A DNA stretch of 64,000 nt from Cladosporium sp. IMV 00045 (GCA_001931905.2 MSJI02000006.1:1-64000); one strand, 5' to 3'; counted from the stretch's first letter, positions 33,921 through 45,923 are shown. The notes: generated by a model not told the origin, from the sequence alone. Translations and numbers: made by a program.

Positions 33921-36658
33921 ATGTTCAAGTCGCCGTGTGATGCTGGCACGGCAGCGATTGCTTATTTGCTTTGGTCTACCAGTCTTTCTACGGCATCTCC
34001 AGGTGGGTATCTCTCCAGCTCGGATCTCACATAGTAGAGCTCTGGTGCTGACACAGCTCAAACCTAGTCTACAATAATAGTTCACAAAAGCATCACTCGA
34101 ATGATCTCCTGGAGGTGGCCGCCTCACCAGGTACCGAATTGCCAAGGATTGGACAATTTATCGTCAAGGGCCTTGGTTTCGAAACGGCCGGGGAGTCAGC
34201 GAAGCCTTCCAATCGCCTCGTTGGACCTGGGAGTACCAATAACTCTTCAAAAACGACAGACAATTCTTTCTACCAATTCACAACCAGAGTCGACGATGGC
34301 TGGTTCACAGAGACGTCGAAAACTTTACGGCCAACAGGACCGATCAGTTGGGCAAGTCCAATGCCAGAAGTCGAAAAATGCTGGTCAGACATTGTTACCT
34401 GGCGTGACTCTAGCATAAACTGGTGGAACAAGTACATTGCAGAGACGCCTTTCCCTGCATCAGCGATGACCGAACAGACTACGATCTTGCGCATCACCGA
34501 GACTTCGTGGGAACAAACCATCTACCCGACCAGCATCAGCGATTACACCTTATGCGATGGCACGCCACGAGTAGACGCTCGGCCAGAAACACGGACGTCG
34601 ACGTACAATATAACACACTCAAATGTCCAGACCGTACCCAAGAAGTACGCCTTCCCTCAAACCCAGCCCTGCATCCCGGACCCAAAGACCTGTCGAAAGT
34701 GGTATTACGATTCGAACATTAACGTGACAAACGAGGCTGAGCTTCTTCAATTATGCGGCAAGCCCACTGGATTGTACGAGCCTTGTCTGGTACGAGGTGG
34801 CCCGGTGCAGCTGATATACTGGCCGGAGGAGAGTGGAGAAAACCATGTCTGTCCAAACAACGCGACTCACCCCATGCACCAACTAAGCAATCCCTCGAAT
34901 GCTTCAATCAAGACCATATCGGAAACGGTGACGGCACTTGGCACTACCTTCACAAGCGGATCGGTCTATCTTTCCTTCCACACACTTTACGCATCATACG
35001 ACGGGTTCTACGATCGAGTTGGTCCCACCTTCAAGGACACCATCATCCCCGTACCGTCCAGTAGCATGTCGACACATTGCGGCGGTCTGACCGAGGCACA
35101 TGGACCTGGAACTGCGTTGAACTACGCCGACCTCAACTGGCCCGTCCCTGCAAGTGCATACAATTGCCAGGCTCGCTGCGACCAGGCTTTCGTCGCACTG
35201 ACAAACCGGTCCGCCACGCCACCAGAGTGTAAGACCATCTGGAGCGACGTCAACCCCAACATTGCGATTCCGACTATGATCAAGGACCTGGTGCCGGAAT
35301 GGTCGAGTTGCGAGATGTCTGGCTTCAGGATTCCTAACTTCTGGTTCGACCCGCCCGTGATGCTCACTAAGACGGACTCCTTCGCCATGCCGAGTACATT
35401 CAATGCTGAGCCGACTAAAGAGCCTCCGGCGCCTAGCTTGAGATCGACAAGCTCCGGACCACGAGAGACAGGGTCACCTCAAGATCCTTCGGGCGGAGCT
35501 GCAGAATCGAGCAGTCAAGTGCTCCCTTCAAATGTACGTGAGCAGGAAGATGTACCGCGACCAACAGCGGAGCATTCCGGCGAAAGTGAGCCGCAAACAC
35601 AAGAATCCTCGCCTGAACGAACAGAGCAGGAATCAGCAATACAATATGAACCTCCCATCGTGGATCAATCGGAAGTTTCGACTGAGCGTGAGCAAGTCGA
35701 GACAGACAGTCCCACGAAGACGTCAAATCCAAAGACATTCACAACACAATTCTCGTATCAGCCAATTTCAACATCTTTGGACGCCCTATCAGTGTTACAA
35801 AGCGCTTTGGGAGATCTTTCCAGATCCGGCTTCCATCCAAGCGTTGAGTACACGAATGCGCCTCAAACAAGCGATCAGTCTCCAAGCCAGACCACACAAG
35901 ACTCGAGTTCCCCAGCAACTTCCGACTCTGCAGGGTCTTCTGATACCACTGCAGACGATGATTCGGAATTGCCAGCCGTGACCATGATTCCCGGCGAGGC
36001 GGAGAGTCATGCTGCAATTACTGGCGATCTCACGGAGGGAACAAAAGACACAAAAACCTCGAACTACGCAGCATTCACGCCTCCAAGCTCAGATGCCAAC
36101 CAGATCAGCTATGTTGGCGACAACGAGCCTATCAACACTCAGTCACATCCAACCAAGACAACTAACGGTTCTTGGAACCCCAGCGCGACCGATGACCCGA
36201 CAGCCACCGACAACCCCATCTCCTCATCAATAGGAGTGTTCACAAACGACGACATGCCATCCGTGGTGATGGCAGCGCCGGAAGAATCGAACACCATCCA
36301 CCTTGCAGCACCCTCGCTCACCCTCACGGCGAACACTATCAGTGGATCTCCGGGCGCCATCAGCGTAGGCGGCACCACATTGGGGGAGGAATGCGATATT
36401 GCCACGCTTGAAAGTGGTGAGACAGTGCTTTTCGAGCCATCTGGCATCGCGGTGGTCAGGGGTAGTACTACGATTGGGATGAGCTCTGTTGCGACGGATA
36501 GGGCAGCTACTACGTCTGCGAGTGAGCCGTCATCCACGTCGACGGTGTCTAGTGAGAGCGCGGCCGACGGGGATGAGCAGGCTGAGGGACTGGGATGTAG
36601 AATGGCAAATAATCTTTGGGAGGTTTTCATGGCGTTCGTAATATGTGTTCTGGTTTAA
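33921..36658 (+). CDS. Large secreted Ser/Thr-rich protein, probably GPI-anchored (copy 1)
   Basis: A predicted cell-surface protein with no recognised catalytic domain. Exons 33921-34002 and 34068-36658 join in frame to 890 residues. The first exon supplies a signal-like N-terminus (AAIAYLLWSTSLSTASP). The N-terminal half of about 430 residues is Cys- and Trp-containing and likely folded, with LCDGTPRVDARPETRT, PCIPDPKTCRKWYYDSN, CGKPTGLYEPCLVRGGP, THCGGLTEAHGPGTALNY and a dozen or more cysteines. A Ser/Thr/Pro/Glu-rich, probably O-glycosylated linker follows. The C-terminal part (TISGSPGAISVGGTTLGE) resembles the GG-T modules of fungal wall proteins. A hydrophobic tail ending MAFVICVLV fits a GPI-attachment signal. 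The copies differ mainly in the linker. Function is unknown; wall or adhesion is a guess. Confidence 0.78.
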
Positions 36659-38387
36659 ACCTAGGGAAACTTTGTGTATTTGTACAGCAAACGACATCTA
36701 GTTGTGGATATAGAGCAACATTCAACGAGCAAGGCAGTATTACATTTCCGTAATTTCATCCACAATGCGATCGTGAGCTTAGAGATAATTTCGAACATTC
36801 AATCATTTACCAAGGATGATTCAGCATGTCCAGTCTGTCAGGAAACGCCGCACGCCTGCTTCGAAGCGAAAGGAATGCTTAAGGAAGAGAGATCGACCAA
36901 GCCAGATACCAGAACGATGGGTACATGTGGGTAAACGATTGTCTGATCGACGTTCGAAGCATGTGGCCGCACAGTTCAAGCGATCTGCCTTCAGGCTTCT
37001 GTCGGAGACGACTGCGGTGGTCGGAGAAGACTGCGACGAAGTATGTCCTATCGCCTTTCGAAATCGGTATCTCCTACATCCATGGCGATTCGACCTACAC
37101 TTCCACTCCCAGTGTCCAGATGTATCGCTGTACTGGGAGAAAACTTTTCAGGCCGCGCAAGCTGGTCGGTGGTACTTTGCAAGTACAGAAAAGGTAGGTA
37201 CCTAAGGTACCTATACTTCACTCACTCAAACATGCCCGACTGCGGCTCGCCTTTAATTCGGCGTGAGATTTGATCTCGATGCAAGGCACCCAGCGAACCA
37301 AAGAGTCTACCTGCAAGAAGTGTGTCACGACAGCACTTCCGCGGCAGAGGGACACCAGTGGGAAGAGTCTTCGCAGGCAAAGTCTGTTGAGCTGAGACGA
37401 GAAGGCTGTGGTGATGGCGAGCCCGACTCGCTGGGTGGCTGCAGGAACTTCTTTGGGCGAATTTCCTGTTCCTGCCCTTCCCCGCCAATCGGCAGTGACA
37501 GAGCGTTGGTCGGTCTGGAACGTGGCTTGCCTTGCCTCATAGTCAGGTCGACATCTGCTCAGGGCTTTTTCTGCGTTCGCCGGCTATACGAGCATTTCCG
37601 TGTGAGAAGAAGACCTGCTCTCATGTCACTTCAAGAACGAGAAAGATACATCTTGAGATGTACGCATCATTGAGAAGATCTTGCTCGGTCATGAGACCAG
37701 TCTATATGCCTCGCAACAGCGATCACAGTTCTCTAGATGGTACCTGGAAGTCACAAAGATCGAAAAGGTACCACGCCGCCTCGCATGCGACTTGCAAGGA
37801 TTAAGCATTCCCGGAGAACTGTTCCTGAACACCCAGCAGCAACTATTGGTCTCACGGGTTTAGCGGCAACTGCAAAGAGTCAGGGGTGGATCCCATAAGC
37901 CATGGCACAGCAGAAAAAGAAGCACGCCACTGGTCTCCCACCAGCAAAGTCCGCCAACGGGTCCCCGGGTTGAGACAATCTTTGCTGGCACCACTGACAG
38001 GCCGTTGTGTACCTCCGCACATGCGATGGGTAGTCTCGAAGTGTACCTTTCCGGTCGGCGCAGTAGTCTGACTTTGGTATGGGTGGGTGGGTGTTCCGTT
38101 CGACATACAAGAACCCGTTGGCCCCGCGCGCATTCCTCACTCCCCTTCCCTTCCCTCCGGTAACAGCTCTGCAGGTCTTGAGGATCTTTTTGTCGTTCCG
38201 TCACTCTTTTCGTCCCCATACACTCCTTATCTGGCGAGTTTACTTGCCTAGTCATTCTTTGAACACCCAAACCGATTGTATCGTTAGAGTCGCTAGCTGA
38301 CTTGCCCACTGTCTCTCAAATCCCGGACGAATCGTAGTCGCTTTATCAAGCATATATCCAAAACATCGCCAATCTTTACTAGCAATC
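36659..38387. other. Intergenic (copy 1)
   Basis: 1.73 kb between two surface-protein genes on the same strand. Short open frames are present without motifs, and indels against copy 2 are scattered. The stretch from about 38,060 holds pyrimidine-rich sequence immediately upstream of the next start, probably its promoter and leader. Confidence 0.4.
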
Positions 38388-39287
38388 ATGCACGCCAAGA
38401 TTATCACCTTCGCCGCTGGCGCTCTCTTCGTTCTCGGTAACGCCGTACCGCTTAACAACAACAAGCGCGACATCGTCTGGGTTACTGAGGTCGAGACGGC
38501 CGTCGAGACCGTCCCGGTCACCACCACCGTCTGGGTTGACCCGACTCCCTCTGCCGACGACAAGCCCAAGCAGAACAAGCACTACGGCCACCGCTCTCAC
38601 AAGCAGGAGCAGAGCGCCCAGACCTCCGTCGAAGTCCAGCCGACTTCCAGCTCTGAGCCATCCAGCACTCCCCAGGCCGCTGCTCCCACCCAGCCTGCCC
38701 CTGCCCCGTCTTCCTACGAGGCACCTCCCGCTCCATCCTCTGAGGCGCCCTCCAGCGCCGCTCCGGCGCCCTCCAGCCCTGCCGCGGTCGAGCAGCCCGC
38801 CGCCCCGGCCACCACCGAGGCGCCGGCGCCCGCCCCGACTTCCACCTACGAGGCACCGGAACCCAGCACCTCGGCCGCTGCTCCCGCCTCCTACTCTTCC
38901 GGCTCTTCGGACTCTTCCTCCTCCGGCTCCAGCTCCTCCAACCCTGCCTCTGGCCAATCCTTCACCGGCGAACTGACCTACTTTACCCCCGGCATGGGCG
39001 CCTGCGGCCACATCTCCAACGAAAGCGAGAAGATGGTTGCAGTCAGCGAGGCGCTCTTCGACTCTTACACCACCGGCGGCAACCCGAACAACAACCCGCT
39101 GTGCGGGCAGACGCTCACCATCAAAGGCGCCGACGGCTCCTCGCACAAAGCCACCATCTGGGACCGTTGCCCCGGCTGCGCTGAGGCGGACTTGGACCTG
39201 CCGCAGGAGTTCTTCAACGAGGTTACTTCCAAGGATGGCAAGCCGGCTGATGGCAGGGCTTATGGTATTGAGTGGTCTATGGATTAG
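38388..39287 (+). CDS. Secreted double-psi beta-barrel (RlpA/Barwin-like) protein (copy 1)
   Basis: Predicted secreted wall-associated protein of the RlpA-like/expansin-related fold; such fungal proteins often lack shown enzyme activity. It is a single exon of 299 residues. A signal peptide (about 1-19, MHAKIITFAAGALFVLGNA) is followed by a short propeptide ending in the Kex2-type site NNNKR at 23-27. A long Pro/Ala/Ser/Glu-rich linker (about 65-190) contains repeated APAPSS and YEAP units. The barrel domain is residues 192-299: FTGELTYFTPGMGACGH, a central CGQTLTIKG, WDRCPGCAEADLDLP and a final YGIEWSMD. Four cysteines (205, 239, 261, 264) can form two disulfides. The GC-rich third positions create a long spurious open frame on the other strand. 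It is intact in both copies. Confidence 0.88.
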   Translation: MHAKIITFAAGALFVLGNAVPLNNNKRDIVWVTEVETAVETVPVTTTVWVDPTPSADDKPKQNKHYGHRSHKQEQSAQTSVEVQPTSSSEPSSTPQAAAPTQPAPAPSSYEAPPAPSSEAPSSAAPAPSSPAAVEQPAAPATTEAPAPAPTSTYEAPEPSTSAAAPASYSSGSSDSSSSGSSSSNPASGQSFTGELTYFTPGMGACGHISNESEKMVAVSEALFDSYTTGGNPNNNPLCGQTLTIKGADGSSHKATIWDRCPGCAEADLDLPQEFFNEVTSKDGKPADGRAYGIEWSMD

Positions 39288-41093
39288 ATCAGGCTGCTGT
39301 CGAGATCGTTCTTATCCCTTCTGGGTGTTGAGTGATCGAAACTTCTGGCCTGGGATGAATTTAAGCATGGCACTGCGTGCTGTGTGAATGATGGATGGTA
39401 TTCATGACTGGGGAAAAAAAACGTTATCTTTGACGCTTCATGTGATTTTTTGATTGGAAACAGAGCAAACAAACAGAGAAAAACAGCACATTTTGTACTT
39501 TGGAAATATGAAAAAAATAGATTGGAATCTGTACTTGCGAAAACTTACTGCGCCTTCGTCGTGTGTTTCACATGTCTTTTGCCACTGGCTTAAACTTGTC
39601 TCTTGGACAATGCATTATACACAAGTTGCTGATGGCCTTGAGATGGTGCGTATGTTGTTAGAGCATTAGAGGAAGCAAGCCACTCACCTCGTCAAAACGT
39701 ACATGTAGCGTCTTGAATCATGTTCCCTCTCGCTTACGGAAGCGAGGAAGACATGGCAGGGCTGTCAGAGCGTGATCACGATAATCCTACACTTACCGTA
39801 TTGCTAGCATGCAAGAAAGAGGATGATAGGACTTGCATTCAGGCGTGACATCATGTTCCTTTCGGCAATGACCATTCATTACACTACGTGGTCCCAGCAA
39901 GGATAAGAAATCGAAGAACACATCATTGCGAATTGACTGCGCCTCGGTCAGGCGGCCTTTCCGGGCTCGTATTTGCGACGGGAGCTAGGAATTTGCGGAA
40001 AGGTCGCATTTTGGGGGTTCAGCTAGTTGCGAATTTGTCGGTCAGCTGCGTGGAGGGAATGCAAGTGGAAAATAGTCGATTGTTATTCTTTCGACACAGA
40101 GTAATGCGTACATGTATCTCATCCATGGATCGTTGCCAGGCCAGACGAGATGTGTGAGATTTGTTAGATGTGATGCCATTCTAAGCAAAGCATCACGTGG
40201 CGAGCCAGGCTTGGACGGAAGTCTGGAAGCCGGGATCGGGTAGGGTGATTGATGATCGCTATTTAAAATTGGCTCGTTCTCAACTTCGCCCGGGATGTGA
40301 TTATAGCATTGGGTTTGTGACTAGCGAAAGTGTTTTTGGCTTCTGGCTTTTTCTTTTTACTGTGGGCGATTTATTATTGTACGAACGCTGTGGTTGTTAT
40401 GCCGAGGGAAGAAATGGCGTATCTCACATAAGGAAAGGTAGTGCTAGCCTAGGTAGGCGGGACGAGATTGGAAGTCCGTCGAGCTTGGCCTGGAGCTGAG
40501 CCGATTTCGTGCCTGAGCAGGCAGGTATTTTTGTACATGTGCATAATGGTGGTACTTGGCCTTGTCTTTCTCAACGCCTGCCGGGACTGATGAGAAAGTT
40601 GGAAAGGCTCCAAAATACATGGCACTTATACTGACGTTGTTGAATGCCGTTGTTTGATGTGCCGGGGGACCCGGTTTGTTATGTCATAGGAAGGAGAAGC
40701 AATTAGGCGCGGATCATGAGTTGGTCTCTGATCAGCAGTGATTCTTGAGACAGCACAACAACCATTCGCAGACTACCCGGCGCAGTGAACAGAAACAGGG
40801 CAGGGCGCGGCGAGAGCACGGAGGCGGCGTTTTCTTGAGCGAGAGCGAGAGAAGAGAGTCGACATGGGTGGTGGAGAAGATGATTGACTTCCTTGGCTGC
40901 AATAGTGAGTTCTTCCGTCTGGTTTGGCGCAGCGTTTCATCCGCTGCACCATGCACTCCCGGCGACTCTGCACCTTACCCGTTCTCGCCGTTTTGCCCGC
41001 CGCCTTCACAACCGGCGCCTAACTACTTGCTTGGTGCTGTCTTCTCACTCGTTGCCGCCGTGCTGCTGTCCGTCTTCTCCTCACGCTTGCCTG
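39288..41093. other. Noncoding end of copy 1, cut by the gap
   Basis: 1.8 kb that parallels 59522-61387 of copy 2. There the same sequence leads into the single-pass membrane protein gene, so the right part here is the upstream region of a missing or unassembled second copy of that gene. A motif-free open frame from 40745 runs into the N gap and is not called. Confidence 0.5.
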
Positions 41094-41113
41094 NNNNNNN
41101 NNNNNNNNNNNNN
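41094..41113. other. Assembly gap, 20 N
   Basis: Exactly 20 unknown bases. Copy 1 ends on its left, and a truncated transposon begins directly on its right. A short fixed-size gap is often a placeholder rather than a measured distance, so the join itself is unproven. Confidence 1.
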
Positions 41114-41459
41114 TACGGAAGGAGCTATCCGAGGCTCGAGAGCTATTACGGGTACGTAAAGAACGTACGAAAGGGAAACGCGTAGCAATAAAAGGGAGGT
41201 TCGTCTTTAATACGAAGGAAATCCTCGAAGTAGTCGAGAAAGCGGAAGCGGAAGCCTCGAAGGGAAAGCCGAAGAAGAAGCAAAAGGCGAAAGCTATAAC
41301 CCCCGAAATCGAGGACGAGGAAGACGAAGCTATCGGGAGTAATATATCCGAAAGTGAGAGCGATTGTATTATCGTAGCTAGTAGGAGACCGATTTTGAAG
41401 TAGATAGGTTAGAATTCTGTCCCGCTTCTAGTACTGTCCCGCTTCCCCTACAGTGACGT
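41114..41459 (+). mobile_element. 3' end of a pogo/Fot1-like DNA transposon
   Basis: A reading frame from 41116 to the stop at 41401-41403 encodes about 95 residues of a basic C-terminal tail: RKELSEARELLRVRKERTKG, RVAIKGRFVFNTKEILE, then a Lys/Glu-rich stretch and an acidic end. This matches the tail of DDE transposases of the Fot1/pogo branch of Tc1/mariner. The catalytic part would lie in or beyond the gap. After the stop, ctgtcccgcttc occurs twice (41417-41428 and 41434-41445), and the element appears to end at ctacagtgacgt. It abuts TA (41460-41461), the target used by this superfamily. CpA and TpG are rare here but the frame is still open, so RIP damage is mild or absent. Confidence 0.72.
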
Positions 41460-41460
41460 T

Positions 41461-42118
41461 ACCGGCCCGTCTGCCCCAGAGATACGTCCCTGTCGAGCTA
41501 TGTTCATTTCATTCTAGTCGGGTGCCAGCCATTCCCCTTTGCAAGTCTGGTGAGCACACAGTCAGCATATCATAATAAAGTGAAAAGCCACCCTTAGCCC
41601 TCGACGCTATTCAGTAGACAGGACATCCCAGCAACAGAGAGAATTGGAGCTGTCTTTGCCGAAGCGAATAGCTTTCATCTTCTATGCTCGCCTAAGCGCT
41701 GGCCCTTCGCTACGCCTGTTGCGCATGTCGCCTGCGCTCGCGCAATCTACTAGGCAAACTCCCCTGCGGCGACCGCGCGGTGCAAGCCCTAGGCTCGGGT
41801 GGGACTTCTCAGTATCTTGGCAGACCGGTACATGTCAATGTAGAGCAAGGCTGAGAAGGATTCCTGGACTACAGATACCCGAGCTTCATCTTTTGCGACG
41901 AGAAATCGATGAATCAAGTCTACGCACAGACTAAGTATTACGCAGGAGCCGTTGAGGGATTCCTACCTGTGATTTGATTGCGCAAGAACGATCCGCACGG
42001 ATTCATACTTGATCCAATGTCCCGTAGATGAAGATGATAGATCACACAGTTATCAGAACAGTATTTCGCTTGCACAAATGTCTGCGAACGCCGCTCAACA
42101 ATTACAACAAATGGCTGG
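41461..42118. other. Intergenic (copy 2)
   Basis: Parallels 21024-21693 of copy 1. The motif-free open frame 41644-41934 is shared with copy 1 but not persuasive as a gene. Confidence 0.4.
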
Positions 42119-43544
42119 CTATGTCAAAAAATCCCTCACCCTGACTTCCCGCGCCACTCCACTATGAGGCGTCCCTGGAGGTTCCTCGCCTTGTCCTCTC
42201 GCTACGCTCGACGAAGATGCATTTCTCGAGACCCTCCATGTCACGGTCTGTTTGATCATGTCTTCTTGGCTTCCCTCACTCCTCCGATCGGATTCTTCCA
42301 ACTCTGAGAGCTCGTCGCGTTCCGCCCAAGCATTGCTTTTATTCATCTGATCGGGTCGTAAACTCGATCTGTTCGTATGCACTCGGAATTGGTCGTCTCG
42401 CGAGAGATGCGACGAGGAATGAGTATGATTGTCGGGATCGGATCTTTTGAACGCTTTGCTGGCACCGGAGTGCTGTCGTGACTTGCCGTAATGAGATGGA
42501 TTGCTGAGCTCATTGGTTGATTCGCGGACTTCAACCCCAAAACCACCAGCTGTCAAATTTGCGATGAAGTTGTGCAAGCTAAGTATGGCCGCGGTGAGGA
42601 TCGATAGGTTCACCACAAGTTGCTGCAAGATGACGGGCTTCATCATCGCTCGGGTCTGATCTGCGGCATTTAAACCTCTGGCGAGGCTGGCGATCTGAAC
42701 CACTGTAGCTATGCAGACGCTGCCCATTATCAGCCCATGCAAAAACGATCCGACCCTGGGATATACTCACGACACTCTCATACCTAGCAGTACCATAATC
42801 TTGACCTTCGCCCGCGTCTTTGCAGCAAGTTTCATGATGACTGGATGGAAAGAGAAGGCCAACGCAGCATCAGTGACTGCGTTGATACCTGCAATTGGGT
42901 ACCATAGTACGCCATCCGCACACCTACTAGGCTCGTAGATGTAGGGATCCAGTCTGCCACATTGGAAAACAATGGCAAAGATGCTAAACAAAGTCCACAT
43001 CGATATCGAGATAGCCAGGGCCCAATACATGACTTTGATGTAACGGCTTACTATGTGCGTTCCGCAAAGTCGTCGCTGAAGCTGTAGCACGGAGAGTTTC
43101 GCCAGGGCCATGGATATTATAGCAAGAATACTCGAAGCGTAGGAGAACTGCGAAGGTGTGAGCTGCCTGGGATCGAATGGTTCAACGCCCTCAAGGGAAT
43201 TCACTTTGTGGTATCGCATGATTACAGCTTCGCCCAGAGTATTGAGATGCCGCCCAAGGCCATTCTTGACGCTGGCACCAACTGTGATGGTCTGAACGAT
43301 AGCTACTATCTGTGCAAGCTGTCAGCAACGGCCAATAGTCCCATGTTCCAGCAATGCAACTCACGTTGGCGGCCACAAGCAATGCATCGTCTGTACCGAG
43401 TGCCGAGTTCGACCTTTGGCGAACCCACGCGCGAATACTATTGGTAAGCGTTGAAACAGCGATAGATGTGAAAGATATCACTGCAACAATCGCACCACGA
43501 TCTTCTTTTGTGTTGAGAAACGGAGGTGGATAAAGGCCGGCCAT
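42119..43544 (-). CDS. Rhodopsin-domain integral membrane protein (copy 2)
   Basis: Counterpart of 21694-23119 with identical length and intron positions: first intron about 43310-43364, second about 42701-42768 where donor gtgagt follows RVS. The start is MAGLYPPPFLNTKEDRG at 43544. The helices, the QCGRLDPYIYEPSRC cysteine motif and the Ser/Arg-rich tail are kept. Differences are scattered substitutions such as IRV/IRA and GID/GTD. No stop or frameshift was seen, so both copies look usable. The role is probably reception or sensing at the plasma membrane, by analogy with PTH11-like proteins only. Confidence 0.8.
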
Positions 43545-44030
43545 CTGAGGGAGTGGTTATGACCTGAACTGAGTTGGGGTGTGCGAGGAAAAGCGTTTTA
43601 CCAGGTCCCTCGTTCTGGCCATGCAGCAGCCATAACGACACTCAGAGCAACGCGCCATTCCTACCGGCTCATTGAATCCTTCAGGATCTAGCAGCTTCAC
43701 ATCAATTGCCTCGATTATACCCCTGGCTCTTGGCGCTGGAACTTTCTCCACAGTACCCATGTTCGCTGCCGCCCCTGCAGAATGAATCTATCGCTGCCTC
43801 GCTAAACATACTCGCATTACCGACAGCTCGCTGGTCCAAAAGAGCAAGGATCGTTCCAGAGAAATGGTGAACTTATACTCACGCATTCCTCTCTTTCTGT
43901 CGCAAATCTGCTTTCTTCACTATCCAACAGCGCTGAACCATTTTCTTTTCGATAGCAAGGCTTCATACTGCGATCCTATAACTTCTTGCATCTTCCTCGT
44001 CGTCTGTCTCGAGCAGTCTAGTTCAATCAA
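43545..44030. other. Divergent promoter region (copy 2)
   Basis: 486 bases between the rhodopsin-domain gene and the permease; counterpart of 23120-23606. No specific site was recognised. Confidence 0.4.
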
Positions 44031-45910
44031 ATGGAAGCTGACGATGGTATCGAGCTGCAACATCGAAGCAAGCCCGCCGAAGCATCTATTCGCGGCTGCG
44101 ATGGTATCTCTGAGGACGATGGGCCAAGCCCCGATGCCAATGCCGGCAACTCCAAGACACCTTCACGGCAGCTCGATGTACGTATTGATGAGAGCATCTC
44201 CGAGAATGCAAGGCTAACGCCATGAGAGAAATACATCAACTTCCTGCCCACCATAGCATTCAGCGCGAACACTCAGGCATCATGGGAAGCTGTCGCAGTA
44301 TCCTTCACTGCCGGGCTGCTCAATGGAGGTCCGGTATTTCAAACGCACCACTGCAGAACTAATCTGTTTGACCAAACGCTAATTACCTCAGACATCTCTC
44401 GTCTACGGTACTCTTCTCTATTGGTCTGGCAATCTCGCCGTCGCCGCGTCAATGGCGGAGATGGCCTCGATCAACCCCACTGTTGGCGCTCAATATCGCT
44501 GGTCCGCAATCTACGCGCCCAAAGGTTGTGGTCCACCAGCATTCTGGGGCCTGATCCAAGGCTGGATAACTGTCTTTGGATGGATGGCCGTGGTGGCATC
44601 CCCAGCGTTTCTCGTCGGCACCATCGCCCAAGGCTTAATAGTACTGAACAACGAGAGCTATGTTCCGCATAATTGGCATGGCACCCTACTCACCTGGGGA
44701 CTTCTTGCCATTCCGGCCTTCTGCAATATCTTCGCGCGAAAAATACTTAGCACCATTGAGATCATTGGTGGAATCACACATACTCTCTTTTGGGTCGTCT
44801 AGGTGGTCGTTTTGCTCACGATGGCTAGGCGAAGCTCGCGTGAGTACGTGTTCACCGAAACGTACAGTGGGATCGAGTTCGGTGGGTGGTCGAACGAGGG
44901 TGTCTCCTGGTGTGTTAGTCTTTTGACCGCCGCTTTTCCTCTCTCAGGTACTTGTTTCTCAAACAGATCAGGTTGAGCCTCATTTGCTGACGCACGACAG
45001 CCTTCGACAGAGTAATCCACATGAGCGATGAAGTCAAGGATGCAAAGCGACGAATCCCACAAAGTATGGTCCTCTCTATGCTCATCAACAGTGTTCAGAC
45101 TTTCATTCTGGTCGTTGTTCTCTTGCTTTGCATCGGAGATCCAGTCGCAGCGATCGAAAGCCCCACTGGATATCCAGTTATCGAGATTCTGCGCCAAGCA
45201 ACCGGTTCGACAGCAGGTGCAACTGTGTTGATGGTGATGCTTTCCTGGAATGGTCTTGTCGCCCTCTTTTCGTCTCTAGCATCTGTCTCACGCCTGACAT
45301 GGGCCTTTGCACGAGACCGCAGGCTGCCTTTCCCGGATTTCTTCGGACGCGTGTAAGTGGACATCTATGGTTGACTTGCTTGTCGAGTGAAACAAATCGC
45401 AGGTTGAGTGTTAACATTTCACGATCTTGCTTCATCCCCAATTCTGTTCTCTGATCTTCTCTGACCACTTCCAGTCATTCTACTCTTCGAATCCCGCTAA
45501 ACTCCCTGTGCCTGGTTTTGATAATCGTGTTCTTGCTCATGTTGATCAACATTGCCTCCACATCAGCCATTTACGCCATTCTCTCGCTCAACAATCTCGC
45601 CCTCTACATGTCATACCTCCAGATCGTGGGCTCTTTCTTCATTTTCAAGATTCTTAGGGATGTGCCAGCTTGGGGACCCTTCACGCTCGGCAAATGGGGA
45701 TATGCCATCAACGTCTACGCCATTTGCTTTCTCATCTTCATCATTATCTGGCTACCGTTTCCGCCTTACTTGCCAGTCACTAGGGACAACATGAATTATT
45801 CTGGACCGATCTTCGGTTTTGTCCTGTGTGCGGCGCTGCTGGACTGGTTCATTTGGGGTCACAAGCGCTTCTCTGTGCCGACTAAGAAGACAGTCTTTGA
45901 TGAAGAGTAA
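44031..45910 (+). pseudogene. Amino-acid/GABA permease, one nonsense codon (copy 2)
   Basis: The same APC-superfamily gene as 23607-25484 but far better preserved. The exon structure follows from the start MEADDGIELQHRSKPAEAS, an intron with donor gtacgt, and GALYRW-type helices NLAVAASMAEMASINPTVGA through IVGSFFIFKILRDVPAW. The end is MNYSGPIFGFVLCAALLDWF plus a short tail to the stop at 45910. The only clear break is TAG at 44800-44802 in a membrane helix (after THTLFWVV), where copy 1 has TGG. TGG-to-TAG is a CpA-to-TpA change on the opposite strand. The donor of the second intron is gtattt here against gtatgt in copy 1, which may weaken splicing. If the TAG is a base-call error, this would be a functional permease. 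Confidence 0.75.
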
Positions 45911-45923
45911 GCCGACCATCAGC

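Larger units (their letters stand above)
21023..41093 (+). repeat. Large duplicated segment, copy 1 (about 20.1 kb)
   Basis: Direct repeat of 41460-61387 with the same gene order and orientation. In five 60-base stretches compared by eye (from 22401, 29041, 33601, 36961 and 38461) I counted 13 mismatches in 300 bases, so identity is roughly 95%, in coding and noncoding DNA alike. Larger differences are about 330 bases missing here at about 25,920 relative to copy 2, and about 490 extra bases here at about 32,885-33,385. The left edge is at TA 21023-21024; the right edge is cut by the N gap. Confidence 0.95.

Noticed and set aside
38379..39146. 255-residue open frame on the - strand, with a partner at 58610-59380
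   Set aside because: It is antisense to the GC-rich Pro/Ala/Ser linker of the beta-barrel protein, and its Gly/Arg-rich composition is what the complement of that linker must give.
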